Shown here piece after piece: positions 22,780 through 34,279 of a stretch of DNA of 64,000 bases. A model generated the notes under the pieces. That model was not told the origin of the DNA and did not search any database. It saw only the letters and a list, made by a program, of their open reading frames with translations. Both the position numbers and the translations under genes were made by a program. Positions within the stretch are counted from its first letter, which is position 1; every line of letters begins with the position of its first letter. The stretch comes from Eunapius fragilis (Eukaryota > Porifera > Demospongiae > Spongillida > Spongillidae), in contig OY811978.1 in NCBI GenBank assembly GCA_963681505.1, positions 7,052,586 to 7,116,585 of the forward strand. Direction: 5' to 3'.

Positions 22780-23455
22780 AAGGAATTAATGGACAAACGT
22801 ATGTATTTTTATGCCATTGTATTAACATGCATGCATGTTGCATGTTAGGGGGGCGTGTCATTAAGTCAGGTCGAAGCGGCCGGGAGGGTATAAATTACAG
22901 TCAACTGTGAGCTTTGAACAATCGCATAGTACTTTGAATGCAATAAAGTGCATCCACAATATTAAGGAAAGCATTTCTCTCAAGACAGCGTTGTGTCGTA
23001 TTCCAGTCTATCATGCAAAAAAGTCGAATATTCTTACTTTTTGTGCTCGAAAAACTAGCAAGATTATAACAGAGCCACTTTGAAATGTATCTTGATATAT
23101 AGAACAATGTCAGCACGTAATGTCGAATGGTGTGGCATGTCTCGAAAAACTTCCAGACGGGAACACTTTGAATCAGACTAATAGTATAGTCTCCCGCACC
23201 AATTGCACATGCGTACAATAGAAGCACCTCCCGCGGAGTATAAAAAGCTTTCTGCATCTGAATTATGAATGCATGTGTACAGAAAGGTCCTTTCTACATG
23301 CCTAGACTCTCTATGTTGCTGCGTTTCATTCTGGTTGTGCAAAACGTGGCTCCAAACAATGCACTAAGATAATGAGTTTAATGACGCCATTTTTCCGGCA
23401 TGTTTAGCATTGTTCCAATTATACCCTTTTTGACCCACTCGGAACAATAGTGGCA
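22780..23455. other. No recognised feature
   Basis: Only motif-free ORFs of up to 118 codons on the minus strand; no family, exon or repeat was identified. Confidence 0.5.
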
Positions 23456-23464
23456 TACAATTAT

Positions 23465-23720
23465 CAGGAACTACGTTAGTAGTTCCTATATAGGAATTGA
23501 CGCGGTCGTGAAATCATTAAAAAGCTCCCAGAAACGGATAGTATAGCTCTTTGTTGCTATCGAACCAGAAGGCAAAGACGGTCATTTAAATGTTTTGTTC
23601 CAGTGTTATAACTGCTTGCTTTAAGAGAACAAAGTTTTCCCTCGTCCCAGGCCGATTCTTCTCCTCCGCCGTCGTCTTCTCGCGCGAGTACAACTCGGTA
23701 TAGGAATGGTTTTAAAGAGT
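23465..23720 (+). repeat. Diverged copy of dispersed repeat B
   Basis: Same order of landmarks as the copies at 35230, 44765 and 46955: TTCCTATATAGGAATTGAC, CATTAAAAA, TTGCTATCGAACCAGAAG, AGAGAACAAAG, CGTCCCAGG and CCGTCGTCTTCTC, but at much lower identity. Confidence 0.45.
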
Positions 23721-24174
23721 GCAAGTTATACCAATCGCTTTAGAATCTCCTGGAAGGACATCTTCTGGTATCTAATATATGTATGAAACTGACATACGCA
23801 ATCATTACGTAATGGGAGTGCTAAATTGAAGCGTTACCGTGGCAACATTCACGTATAATTAGAATTGTGCAGCAGGTGGGAATTCATTTGATCGCAGTTT
23901 TCACCACTTTTGGATAGGGAAGTTGTTTTTGTCAAAATGCCTATCCGTCAACAAACGAGGAGAGCTAAACGACGAGAGGAATACCTTTAAAATCGAAATG
24001 GTCGACAAGTTAGAGTCCTTCCACTTCGGTACAATGCTGATCCTTAACATAAGCGGGCGTCTGCTCGTGACATTAATTGAAGTTGGGAGGGGGGGGGGGG
24101 GGGGGGGATGGCTACATAAATGCCCGATCTTCAATTAAAGACGCTACGTCATAACTATAACTTGTGAGCACTTG

Positions 24175-24490
24175 CAGATATCATTGACAATAAAATTAAA
24201 AATAGAGGGAAAAACATTCTCTAACGAGAAATTTAGTGGGATATAGGAATTGGAGGCAAAGGTGGTGTAAAAAAAGAAGGGAACACGGTTTTGGTAAAAG
24301 AAAGAATGAGACAAAAATCCTATATTTAACATTTCTTTTGTTCTGTTACATTTACATGTGCTAAATATAGGATTTTTGTTTCATTTTTCTTTTACTAAAA
24401 CCTTGTCCCTTCCACCTTTGCATCCAATTCCTATATCCCACCAACATTCTTGTTAGAGAATTTTTCTCTTTACTTGTTGCTAAATCACTG
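24175..24490. mobile_element. Hairpin MITE copy with diverged arms
   Basis: The left arm (GTGGGATATAGGAATTGG, GTAAAAGAAAGAATGAGAC, AAATCCTATATTTA) and its inverse on the right enclose a short centre with TTTGTTCTGTTACATTTAC. It is the same family as 44331-44601 and 47349-47634, with arms no longer identical. Confidence 0.8.
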
Positions 24491-24839
24491 ACAGGCTCTA
24501 CTTTGAAGGGCCATCGTGGAATATTGTTTTGAGGAGTACAATTTACTGTTTTAATATAAGTATTGAATCTGATGAATAATATATTCCCCCTTTACCCAAC
24601 TACAATTTTTGTTGTGTGACTGTGATTTTCCAATTGACCTTATCCATTGTTCTGAACATTTCTTTTTTTATTGCATGCATTTCATATTGAATTGAATAAA
24701 ATACCATAAGCCCGGATACAATCTCTGTGTTATATGCATAATAATATTATAATAATAACTGAAAAAGTTAGCAGCTGACCCTCGATGTCAACAGCTCTTG
24801 CTTAATCCCGGTACTTAGATGACAGGGTCCTGGCTGGTC

Positions 24840-26274
24840 AAGGCTCTGCTGTGCTCAGAGCTATAGAGGTCCTAGGTGCAGAGAGCAAACCAAATGGCCT
24901 GTTCCTTACCCCATCCAAATGGGAACTGTTCAGTCCTAATACAGATACCTTTCAACTTTTCGACTCCAGCATCCCTACATCAATTACACCTAACTTTGAA
25001 ATCGTGGGGGTACCAGTTGGAAGTCCAGAATTTTGTGGTGAATACATTGAGGCAAAGAGAAAGCAGGCTTGTTCTCTTCTGCGCGCATCGTTTACCTCAG
25101 CTATGCGACGCTCAAGTATCTGTCTTGCTACTTCAACGCTGTGCTAGCTTTTGTAAGCTATCCCATTTAGGTCGCTCAATTCCCCCTTGTGATTCTTCTC
25201 TAAGGCAGTTTATGCTCTTTGATGAAGATGTCCTCCACTGTTTGGAAGAATGTGCAGCCTTTGAACTTACAATTTCAGCTACCAAACAAGTTCAACTACC
25301 ATTACGGCATGGTGGTCTTGGATTGACATCAGTCTCTAACCACTCTTCCAGTGCATTCATTTCATCTTTGTCCAATGCTATTGATGTCACCAGTGCTCCA
25401 AATGCTTCCCATCACCTCAAACAGGTAATGGCACTCTACAACACGAAGATCAACTCTGCTGATGCAATCACATTTGAAACAGTGACTGGCTCTCCTCCAC
25501 AGCAGCACCATCTATCAGGCAAAATAGAAGACAATTCCTTTCAGACTCTTCTTATTAACAGCACAGTCTGTACCAGAGCAAGACTCAGAGCAGTATCAGC
25601 CAATAACGGTAATGCCTGGTGGAGAGCTAGTCCTGCATTCATAATGACTTAGCTTTAGAGCCTCAAGAGATGCAAGTCCTTTTGAAATGGTGGATAGGTC
25701 TACCTGTCTCCCCAGCTGACAGTAAATGTCCCTTCTGCTCTAGTGCTCTTGAGCCAGATTGCCACCATGCCCTTACATGTCATTCTGGTGCGGACAATAT
25801 TGATGGCACTAAGCTGAGAGACTGTTTTGCCTATCTGTGCTCCAAAGCCTACTTATCTCCTTAACTGGAGAAAGGTCAAGGCATAGTCTTCTCTAGACCA
25901 GCTGATGCACTGGTGTCAAACTGGTCTCTTACCCACCCTGCAGCATTTGACCTAAAAGTCATCCACCCGCTTAATACAGATCTCATTCTGGAAGCAAGTT
26001 TGGCTTCAGGCAATTCTGCAGAATGTGGCGAGGTTGGGAAGCATGCCAAAAGTGATGAGATGTGTTTAAAGTTGGACTGGACATGCATTCCATTAGTGGT
26101 GGAAGTCTATGGTGGTTGGGGATGTGAAGCCCAAGAATGCTTCTCAAGACTTACCATGCAAATGGGACTATCTGACAATGAAGAACTGAGCCAAATCTAC
26201 TGCCTGCTGGGTGTTACATTAATGAGGCAGAATGCTAGAGCCACCCTGCTGTATATTCCCCTTCATGAATGTTA
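24840..26274 (+). pseudogene. 5'-truncated non-LTR element with RLE-type endonuclease
   Basis: The copy starts just before a degraded catalytic YLDD at about 24815 and then reads AIEVLGAESKPNGLFLTPSK and FEIVGVPVGSPEF in one frame. It continues as LPLRHGGLGLTSVSNHSSSA and ALKW-type LLKWWIGLPV. A C-x2-C-x8-H-x4-C cluster (CPFCSS to HHALTC) follows, the spacing that precedes the restriction-like endonuclease in RLE-class retrotransposons. Downstream, RPADALVSNW, AAFDLKVIHPL and CIPLVVEVYGGWG form the PD-(D/E)xK-like block. Four frames are needed, so it is dead. The truncation fits target-primed reverse transcription. RLE assignment is by motif; the clade is not determined. Confidence 0.7.
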
Positions 26275-26389
26275 ATTACATATTATTATAATTATATCAA
26301 TTAGTTTACTATTATTATTATTGGAATTGAATAATGAAATAGACCTATATTAGTATACACAGTTAAATATGACAACATGCTGCTAATAT

Positions 26390-26515
26390 AGGTATATAAT
26401 TTTCCCTTTTCAATCAGAAGCCTTGTTCCCTTGCTTTTTACATCACCATCATCTTTGATTCCTATATACCACCAACCTTCACGTATAGAGAACGATTTTA
26501 TTACTTGTTATTTAT
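26390..26515 (+). mobile_element. Half copy of the hairpin MITE family
   Basis: Contains ATAATTTTCCCTTTTCAATCAG, in part matching the family arm, then CTTGTTCCCTTGCTTTTTAC, CCTATATACCACCAACCTT and TAGAGAACGATTTTATTAC. Only the right arm is present. Confidence 0.7.
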
Positions 26516-26519
26516 ATGG

Positions 26520-27385
26520 TTCAATATTAACAAGTTGATGAGGCACAGCAGACAATTGTACCAAATTATTACTAATCAATGGATGATCTATGCAAAGGCC
26601 AATGCCATAAGTGATGAACATTAATTGGGAATATGATTTCAGGCCTCCCCAAAGAAACTATGCTGTATATGATGGCTTGGGCACTTGTGGCACATGCCTG
26701 GTGATAGACTTCCAAAGAAAATATTATCAAAAGATTCAGGGACTTGCCGGTGCCGCAAATGCAAAAATCCGATTGGAAGCCTAGACATTTTGCACCCCTA
26801 TTCATGTAATAGTAAAGTGCAGTAGGATGTATTTTCTCCAACCCCATGAAAAGATAATTGTGGGATTGTGATATGTAATTATTTTACACATGGCAATAAG
26901 ATACTCTAGACGGTGGGGAATTAACGTAAAAACACAATTAAGCACCATGTATACACAAGCACAAACACACATATATACACACGCACGAACACACCACACC
27001 ATGGCTATAAAAAAACAGGTATACTGTTGGCAGCTTCGAGTATAGTACGTGCTATCACACCATGATATGGATGTACTATAACAAAGCAATGTTACTGTAT
27101 GTACATGTATAAATACGCACGTACATGCCAACATGGTATACGCGTTCGGTGCGAGCAATCGATTCTGGTGATTCGAGGTCGGCACTGATTCCTGACCATT
27201 ATTCTGCTTCAGATTGAGTACTAGTGGTTCATTACATTCATAAAGACGACGATATTTCATTTTTCATTTTTCAATAGTAGATTTAGGCCACAAATTGAAT
27301 TCCATCACGTGAAACATTGCCAAATGAGCCGAAATTGCCCTACTTGTATAGATTAAAATACAAGAAATAAAATTGTGGAAAAGTA
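26520..27385. other. No recognised feature
   Basis: Minus-strand ORFs of 91 and 152 codons (26572-26847 and 26802-27260) have no family motif and overlap CA/TG-rich sequence. No exon-like boundaries convinced me. Confidence 0.45.
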
Positions 27386-27615
27386 CGTGGATCGGATCCT
27401 AGATGGAGCTTTGTACTACAGTGTGCATCATATGATATTTTAAAAATCAAAATTAAAAAAAAGGGAGAGGTCTTCGAATAATTTTATCAGGCATTCACAG
27501 TGTGACCATGGTTCTATACTGTCGTAATGTACTTTACCATGCCCTTTAACAGCTGACTTTGTACCACCATCAGGAAAGTTAAAATGAAAAACAATGGTAT
27601 ATGTTTATTTCTCAC

Positions 27616-27759
27616 TTGTAGTTGGTTTGTGTGAAGCCAAGATTGTGTTATTGTTGCTGTCGTTGTAGTTGTAGTCGTTGTTTTTGGAGCATTCCTTTTC
27701 ATCTGTTTTGGCCAGATAATCATCTTTATCATCACCATCTGTGACATGCCTTTCCGCTT
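27616..27759 (-). CDS. Candidate tail exon, copy 1
   Basis: Minus-strand acceptor CTTTGGAG and donor GTGAG bound a 144-bp phase 1-1 frame. It reads AERHVTDGDDKDDYLAKTDE, then KECSKNNDYNYNDSNNNT and LASHKPTT. It is acidic and Asn-rich, without membrane segments. Homology with the neighbouring copies and preservation of frame despite many substitutions and a length difference of 18 bp support it as coding. It is most likely a cytoplasmic or linker segment of a receptor. Confidence 0.5.
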
Positions 27760-28182
27760 CTCCAAAGAAAGATTATTAAAGTTAATGATAATGATACATA
27801 TCAACATTTTTGCATTTGCTTCATATCATTTTGTACACTTGATTATACTGAAGTTCATACCATGCACGAAGAGGATAATTCTGTATTTAACATGCTATTG
27901 GCCTATCCAGAAATTAACTTTATTGTGCACTAGATGGAGCTTTATTGTTTAATTGCTAACATATATTTTATACTGTGTGCTTTATTTTTAAAAAAGACGA
28001 GGGGTTTGGTTTGTTTTATCAGTTTTGCTACTTTCGCTTTTTAAAAATTTGTGACAATTGCTTCTATACTGTAACAGTTATAATGTACTTTACTATCCCC
28101 TCAAACAGCTGATTTGGAATCACACCATCAGGATGATAATTAAAACGAAAATCCATGATACTTATATATGTCTATTTCTCAC

Positions 28183-28308
28183 TTGCAGTGGGTTGGGGAG
28201 GAACCAAGATAGGGTTATTTTTGCTGTTGTTTTTGGAGGGTTCCTTTTCATCTGTTTTGGCCGGATAATCATCTTTATCATCACCATCTGTGACTTGCCT
28301 TTCCTCTT
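28183..28308 (-). CDS. Candidate tail exon, copy 2
   Basis: A 126-bp minus-strand exon between acceptor CTTTGAAG and donor GTGAG, phase 1-1. It reads EERQVTDGDDKDDYPAKTDE, then KEPSKNNSKNN, then LVPPQPTA. It shares VTDGDDKDDY with copy 1 and the EPSK...LVPPQPTA ending with copy 3. Indels relative to both copies are multiples of three. Confidence 0.5.
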
Positions 28309-28531
28309 CTTCAAAGACAGATTATTAAAGTTAATGATAATGATACATACATTTTTGCATTTGCTTCATATCATTTTGTACACTTGATTATACTGATGTT
28401 CATACCATGCACGAAGAGGATAAATCTGTATTTAACATTACTAAAGAACTGTATGAGCTCAATTATATAATGACATGCCAAATCATATGACAACTAGTCT
28501 GAAGACTTCGCCCGTAACTATCAAGGCCCTC

Positions 28532-28700
28532 GCAATGGACTTATTTGCAAAACGATGAATTGCATTTATTTAGGAATAGTATTAACGGTATTCCTCTAGT
28601 ATTCGTGTACAAGTATTGACGACGTGGCCCGACGATGTATTGGAGGAATACCGTTACACTCATAACAATGGGTTCATCATTTTGCGAATAAGATCATTGC
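28532..28700. mobile_element. Inverted-repeat MITE, 169 bp
   Basis: The left end GCAATGGACTTATTTGCAAA and right end (reverse complement GCAATGATCTTATTCGCAAA) are inverted. The inner arm TAACGGTATTCCTC is also repeated in inverse. It is inserted between two tail-exon copies. Confidence 0.7.
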
Positions 28701-29110
28701 AAGCCATTAACATCTGGAGAATTCATGCTGTATTAAAAATGTATATTGAAATATCATATAATGTATTAGTGTGTCATTAAGAGTCCAGATCACTTGTTTC
28801 GCCCTCATGACAATGTTTCCAATCATGCTATTGGCCTATCCAGAAGTTAACTTAATGCTGCACTAGATGGAGCTTTATTATTTAATTGCTAACATATATT
28901 TTGTACTGTGTGCTTTATTTTTTAAAAAGACGAGGGGTTTGGTTAGTTCTATCAGGCCTTCAGTTTTGCTACTTTCGCTTAAAATTGTGACAATTGCTTC
29001 TATACTGTAACAGTTGTAATATACTTTACTATCCCCTCAAACAGGAATCACACCACCAGGATGATAATTAAAACGAAAAGCCATGATACTTATATATGTT
29101 TATTTCTCAC

Positions 29111-29242
29111 TTGCAGTGGGTTGGGGAGGAACCAAGTTGGGGTTATTTATGCTGTTGGTTTTGGAGGGTTCCTTTTCTTGGTTATAAGCGCTTTTTACAA
29201 TTGTGGTTTCTGCACCAAAATTAGATTCTGCTGGATGTTTGG
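29111..29242 (-). CDS. Candidate tail exon, copy 3
   Basis: A 132-bp minus-strand exon (acceptor TTTTTCAG, donor GTGAG), phase 1-1. It reads AKHPAESNFGAETTIVKSAY, then NQEKEPSKTNS and LVPPQPTA. Its second half is homologous to copy 2; its first half is unrelated to VTDGDDKDDY, so the exon start has been exchanged or has diverged beyond recognition. Confidence 0.5.
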
Positions 29243-29282
29243 CTGAAAAATTGAACAGCAATTATACATGTATAGTTCTCAC

Positions 29283-29345
29283 CAGTTGCTCGGCATGAAG
29301 TTAAGTTGGCGGAGGGTTTATTTGATTCTGGATCTCCCACCTCAT
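29283..29345 (-). CDS. Candidate tail exon (63 bp)
   Basis: Minus-strand acceptor ACCTGACAG and donor GTGAGAA bound a 63-bp phase 1-1 frame reading EVGDPESNKPSANLTSCRAT. It lies about 40 bp upstream (in the gene's sense) of the acceptor of the next tail exon, so the intervening intron is very short. Confidence 0.45.
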
Positions 29346-29349
29346 CTGT

Positions 29350-30125
29350 CAGGTTTTAGGAGGAAAAATTTAAATGATATGTGTATATTTCTTGCATGTT
29401 GATTGGATTGTGTTTCCATAACTGCAGACAGAGCATAATATAGCAGGTAGGATTAAAGGCATAATGTATATAGTAATAGAAAAACTATGGCATGTTGAAA
29501 CTTAATGGCAATGATATCACATTCTGACAACGTCACGCTAGAGTTCGTTATAGAACTGAGCTGAGTCTCCTCGCCGTCAGCGAAAAATTTAAGACAAAAA
29601 TGAGCATACAGTTTCACGTTGGTTCCATGTCGCACTTATAAATACGAGCCATTTCTTGTACTTAGTCACATTTTTATTTTTGCATGCATGGTCGTTACCC
29701 CGTATTTTTAAGTGAAGAGTTTGTCCAACGGATTCAGATTATATCCGCATATTGCTATTAGGGGTCAGATAGACCGGCAAAATCCAAAGCGACCTTAACA
29801 GTAGCGCTCACCTAACGTTAGCCAATAGCAAAGCAATTTTAATATACAGAGGCACCTTCGTGGACTTAATTGTAGGCAGACGCTTAAAAAAACGAAATTA
29901 ACATGTCGCCGAATTTAAGTTCCCACTTCTAGGCGCCAACGAATTATTTTTTTTGCGTGCGAATTGGATGTAAGCCGCCGTTGCATTTTTATCGAGCTCA
30001 ACAACAATAACTCCCCTTACTATACATTGTCAAATTCATTGTATCATACTTAACTATTATACCTCTTAGGTTTCCGTTCATATATCATTTAATATTGTTT
30101 TGTGTCTTTTTTGCATTGTTTCTGC
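29350..30125. other. No recognised feature
   Basis: AT-rich spacer with short, motif-free ORFs only. Confidence 0.5.
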
Positions 30126-30129
30126 ATTG

Positions 30130-31800
30130 TTATGTGCAACTGATATATAATGCTATGCACGCGCATGCATGCCTATTACTTAAGTGTAGCCGAATTGGAT
30201 TTTGACATATATGAAATTAAGTAGTCGAGTTACCATATAACTGGCGACTATAGGGTATTCTTGTTCAATATAGATGGCACACTTTGGAACGGTTGGAGAA
30301 TATGTAGAAGGGGAGAACGAATGGTCACAATACGTCGAAGGCTTGAGCACTTCTTCGGAGCTAATGGAGTGAGTGACACAAGAAGCGCTCAATCCTGTAG
30401 GGCTAGTCTGATTGCACCAGAGACACCGGGAGGCACATCGTACGAGGAACTGATAAAACTGATGGCAGAGCATTTAATTCCCAAGCCGCCGGTACAGAAA
30501 TAACAGGATCCATAGCAGGGTCAGGCAACAAGGTGAGTCTGTAATATAAATGTGCATGTAACGCAGCTTAATTAAAGAGCTAGCCCGGAAATGCGAGTTC
30601 GGGGACGTCCTTAAAAAGGGGGTCGAATTAAATTTTGTTGCAATTGATTTTAATATCCTGTATCAGGAATGTGACTGTGAACGATATGCTGCGAGACAGA
30701 TTAGTATGTCTTCGAGAGGTCAGGGATTCGGTTGTGCACTTATTCTGGTGAGTCTTTAGGAGTGATTTGGAAATGGGAAGCAGAAGTAGTTAGCTACAAT
30801 TGCTTGGAGGGAGCAGGGCGTCACTTTTGAGGAGAAGCTGGCTATATCACTTTAGGATTGACTGGAGGTCTTTGGTATACAGAATGGTGCTTCATTAAAA
30901 AAAGTATAGAAGTATGAAATGACGGGCGAGGTACAGTGCAAGGCTATAAAGCAAAACTAGTTACGAAACAGTACCTAGATTTTGCAAAGCTCGACCGGTA
31001 TCATATGCCATTAAAGAAAAGATTGAGGAAGAACTGAATAACTAGTGTAGTATACACTATTGTGCATTGTACCCAAAGTGCTTCGCTGCATAGCCGCTTC
31101 TTATGGTAATGTATTGCCTGTGTGAGTGGATAATATTCTGTGTCGCTAAGCGTGGTGGGTGCTGAGGCCTGCGACGTCACATTTGGTGTCAGAAGTGAGA
31201 TGTCAGATTCCGAGGTCGGTGCACGCAGTCCGAACAAGATGACCAGTTCGGAACAGCGCGGTTCCAGAGCATGCAGGCGCGTTTTTGGAACAGCGCTCGT
31301 CGATCTTCCATCGAAGTTCACGGCCGGAGGAGATATTGTTGCCCGGGAAAATCACAAAATGCAAGGGGCCATTTTCGTTTGATGTGTTGTTAGAAAATGG
31401 GATAATATTGTGTGCAGAAGACATCATTGCTACGAAAGAGAGCAGACGAGGTTGATGATACTTGGATTGGAGACAGATCGTCGACTGATGTGGCTGCAGA
31501 AGATATCCAGAGCTCAATGACAGAGCACAAGGTGCATGAGTCGTGAGTGAGGGGCCTGAGATCGAGGAAGAAATAGACCATGAAAGAGGCCCACCAGTGA
31601 TAGTACAACCAGTAGTGGACCATAGGCGACATCACAGCAAGGACAGACGGCAGACGAGGGTTTTCTTGGGGGGGGGGGGGGGGGGGAAGAAGTGTGATAG
31701 CTGATACATAATACTATGTATGCAACGCGCATGAGCATGCATGCCTATTACTTATATGTGTAGCCGAATTGGATTTTGACAATGAAATTGAATAGTCGAG
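30130..31800 (+). mobile_element. Internally deleted Ty3/gypsy-like element between two LTR-like repeats
   Basis: A segment of about 95 bp (CGCATGCATGCCTATTACTT and GTGTAGCCGAATTGGATTTT) occurs at about 30140-30230 and again at about 31693-31800, in direct orientation as LTRs would. Between them, 30261-30503 ends with a gag-like TPGGTSYEELIKLMAEHLIP and about 30680-30760 reads MLRDRLVC. From 31140 to 31382 the frame with LVDLPSKFTAGGDIVA resembles a gag N-terminus. A poly-G run at 31668-31687 abuts the second repeat. Pol is absent between the repeats. Confidence 0.55.
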
Positions 31801-32269
31801 CAGGGAACAGTACGAAGCAGTGGACGACATCGACGACACCACAAGAAACCGACGGATTATAGATAGCGGTATCAGAGTGTCACGGGGTATATACGTCCCC
31901 CCGGATTGTGCGTCCGGCCGGACTCGTGGTCCTAGGATACGGGGTCCCCCATAGGATAGGCTGTCCCTACATTGCCCCTTGTCGAACCGATGTAGTTAAG
32001 CATAATAATTACTGTTTTTGTTTGTACACATCCTTCTCCCTCTTTCAACGTTGGTAGAAGATGGGTATACTTTATTGGGTATAGGTTATAAGTAGTACAG
32101 TAGTACAGCTGAAGCACGTTGTTTACATTGTATATTGGGTTCCTGATTGGAGAATGACGAAGGTGCTATAGATTCACGTGCTGTTATGAGGCACACCTTT
32201 GGCACCTATTGACGAACGTGCTTGAGCTTCAGGCCATTTAGAAAAATAGTCAGTACATGCACTCTTTTC

Positions 32270-33132
32270 AGACAGCAAGGGTTGTTCTGCCCCTGATCAC
32301 TAGATTTGGCTGCTTCAAAGTAGTATGCGTTTCGGACCACGGTCGTGAGTTTGTTAATTCTTTTAACGAGAAATTGTTCTCGCTGACATGATTTGAGCAT
32401 TGCAAAGCAGCTAGTGCATATCACCCGCAAACAAACAGATTGGATGAAAGGCTGAACCAAACCGTGACGAAGTCTCTTGTAAAGTACATGAACATGCACA
32501 GATCAAAGTGACTGAGCTGAAAAGTTGGAGTGCATACTTTTTTTTCCGTATCGCACCAGCGTTCATGCTACGACGAAATACATGCACACCCTTTTATCTG
32601 ATGTATGGGCGAGAAGCAGTTCTACGTCTCCTACAACAGACTGAGTACAAAGATGGAAGTGATGTGCTTTTTTTCTATGACTGGCATCGAAAGTAAAGCT
32701 CAAGAATATGCGGCAATCTGGAATAGATGGGAATTGAAGTATTTGCAGAAGTGACATCCAACATTCAGAATGATCAAGCTAAACAGAAGCTGTATTATGA
32801 CCGCAAGCATGCATGCACGAACAGGATTTCAGCTTAGGAACATGAGAAATCTTGCTCGAAAAGGAGGTAAATTGGACAAGGAATGGTCAGGCCCATGTGC
32901 TATAGATGAATTATGTGGTAAGGGGTTATACAGACTAAAGAATGGGAGTGTGACGATACTAAAAAACAATTGCAACTCAGCCCAGCTGAAAATATTCAAA
33001 CAAAGGCAAGAATATCCAGCTGCTGGTAGCAATGAGAATGCAAGCATAGAGGGACAGGGTGGAACTGATTTCAAAACTGAAAGAGGAAAGGAATCATCTG
33101 CTCATGAAATACTTCATGATCAGTTGTATTAG
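32270..33132 (+). pseudogene. Ty3/gypsy integrase relic
   Basis: The fragments VVCVSDHGREFVN, AYHPQTNRLDERLN and TVTKSLVKYMNMH are the D-D-(35)-E catalytic core of a retroviral-type integrase (second Asp and Glu visible). FYLMYGREAV, NDQAKQKLYYDRKH and then LARKGGKLDKEWSGPCAIDE form the C-terminal GPY/F-like region, ending at 33132. Stops and frameshifts are frequent. Reverse transcriptase and RNase H are missing upstream. It may be the remaining 3' part of the element at 30130-31800 or of a related insertion. Confidence 0.75.
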
Positions 33133-33660
33133 CAAGCTTGCTTCGTGCGAATAGGAGCTGATGAGCTTGCATATGAAGCAGCAGAAGATGAAAGTTATAC
33201 ATGCACACATTATGTTATATATAATTGTGATTACTGGTTACTGTCTGTTTTTAACAATATTTTAGCCAACTGGGCATTCAATCTGGAAGGATGGCTAAGC
33301 TAATATTCGGTTCGTAGTACTGTTTATGCTGTCGCTTGAATTAATTGGCACCGAAAGCAGAATAGCGTTTCAATTCTTCACATACTACAATTAAGTCATT
33401 GGTTTGATTGGAAGCCTGCGATAGTGGTGTATGCAAAAGGGACGAAAGCGTCCATCCTTTAACTTATTATTTTTAAAAAACTTCATAGCAATTATTTCTC
33501 AACTCATGTGCTATTTCGGCAGTAATATTTTATTAGATGGATGAAAGCACAAAATATAGATAAACATGCGCAAACTTATCCCATTTCACTGTCAGACCCT
33601 GTATTCGGGCTGATGTCGACAAAGGGATTAAATTACTCAATCACTTGGCCATATCTAACA

Positions 33661-33694
<34 letters not shown>

Positions 33695-33704
33695 AATGCT
33701 TTAC

Positions 33705-33818
33705 CTGGCGTTTTCCTGCATTGTTTACGCATGTACCACAGCACAATCGGGATGATGAAGATTAAGGGGATAAAAACGATGACGACGATGTTGATGAAGA
33801 GGGAAGGTTGTCCATTTG
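33705..33818 (-). CDS. Transmembrane exon of a candidate cell-surface receptor
   Basis: The minus-strand acceptor TTATTCTCCAG and donor GTAAAG bound a 114-bp exon in phase 1-1. It encodes NGQPSLFINIVVIVFIPLI, continues hydrophobic through FIIPIVLW, and ends in YMRKQCRKTP. That is about 21 hydrophobic residues followed by a basic stop-transfer cluster, a classic single-pass type I topology. A 30-base poly-C tract lies in the intron only about 12 bp past the donor. The stem exon at 33921-33953 precedes it and the tail exons at 29 kb follow it in the sense direction. Confidence 0.6.
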
Positions 33819-33920
33819 CTGGAGAATAAATGACATAAATTGAGGTATCAATAATGTGGTCATGGAGATGGAGATGGTACATTGTATATTGCTGGCACAA
33901 AACATTGTTCAATATCTTAC

Positions 33921-33953
33921 CGAATGGTGATGATTTATTTGCTGGAGCTGCGA
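33921..33953 (-). CDS. Candidate stem exon (33 bp)
   Basis: Minus-strand acceptor TTCATAG and donor GTAAGA bound AAPANKSSPF in phase 1-1. The flanking intron (GCAGCTTTTATTCATAG) and the ending TTCGGTAAGATA match those of the stem exons at 62664-62699 and 62905-62940, marking it as a member of the same duplicated exon family. Confidence 0.5.
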
Positions 33954-34019
33954 CTATGAATAAAAGCTGCCATAACTTCAAGTAATAATAACATGCAATG
34001 TGCATGGAATTTTTGTATT

Positions 34020-34260
34020 ATTGTAATATGCATTCTGTAACCGATTTTCAAGTTTTTTTTTGTTATTCGACTATTCGCTACACCTTTTCGGTCGACTATG
34101 CATTTATTATACTATTCAGATTACCGATTTCAGTATTTCCTTTAGTCGAAATAACCGATACTGCTTTTCTTAGTCACGATTAATCGATATTCGTTTCCTT
34201 CATATGCAGAAATCGGTCGGAAATCGATTACTTTATTCAGAGATGATCTCTGCTTTATTA
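34020..34260. repeat. Cluster of CGATT/AATCG motifs
   Basis: ACCGATTT, CGATTAATCGATA, AATCGGTCGG and similar words recur every 15-30 bp in both orientations. Comparable clusters are at 42440-42545 and 58000-58110. Subterminal repeats of this kind occur in some DNA transposons. Confidence 0.45.
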
Positions 34261-34279
34261 CGTACCCTTCCCGCACGGC

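Larger units (their letters stand above)
27390..29345 (-). repeat. Triplicated block carrying candidate tail exons
   Basis: Three diverged copies (about 27390-27880, 27893-28430 and 28820-29345) repeat the same order of landmarks: GCACTAGATGGAGCTTT, AAAAGACGAGGGGTTTGG, TTCTATACTGTAACAGTT, ACTTTACTATCCCCTC, TATTTCTCACTTGCAGTGG and TTTTGGCCGGATAATCAT. Each copy contains one minus-strand tail exon. A 169-bp MITE (28532-28700) sits between copies two and three. A fourth, more distant exon copy is at 17372-17499. Confidence 0.75.

Noticed and set aside
22901-23257. Minus-strand 118-codon frame
   Set aside because: No recognisable domain and no exon-like borders.
31514-31738. Minus-strand frame with a Pro run
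   Set aside because: It crosses a poly-G tract and an LTR-like repeat, and is antisense to the gypsy relic.
31860-31880. GGTATCAGAG as a primer-binding site for initiator tRNA-Met
   Set aside because: It resembles the plant-type motif but has no LTR end directly in front of it and no intact internal region after it.
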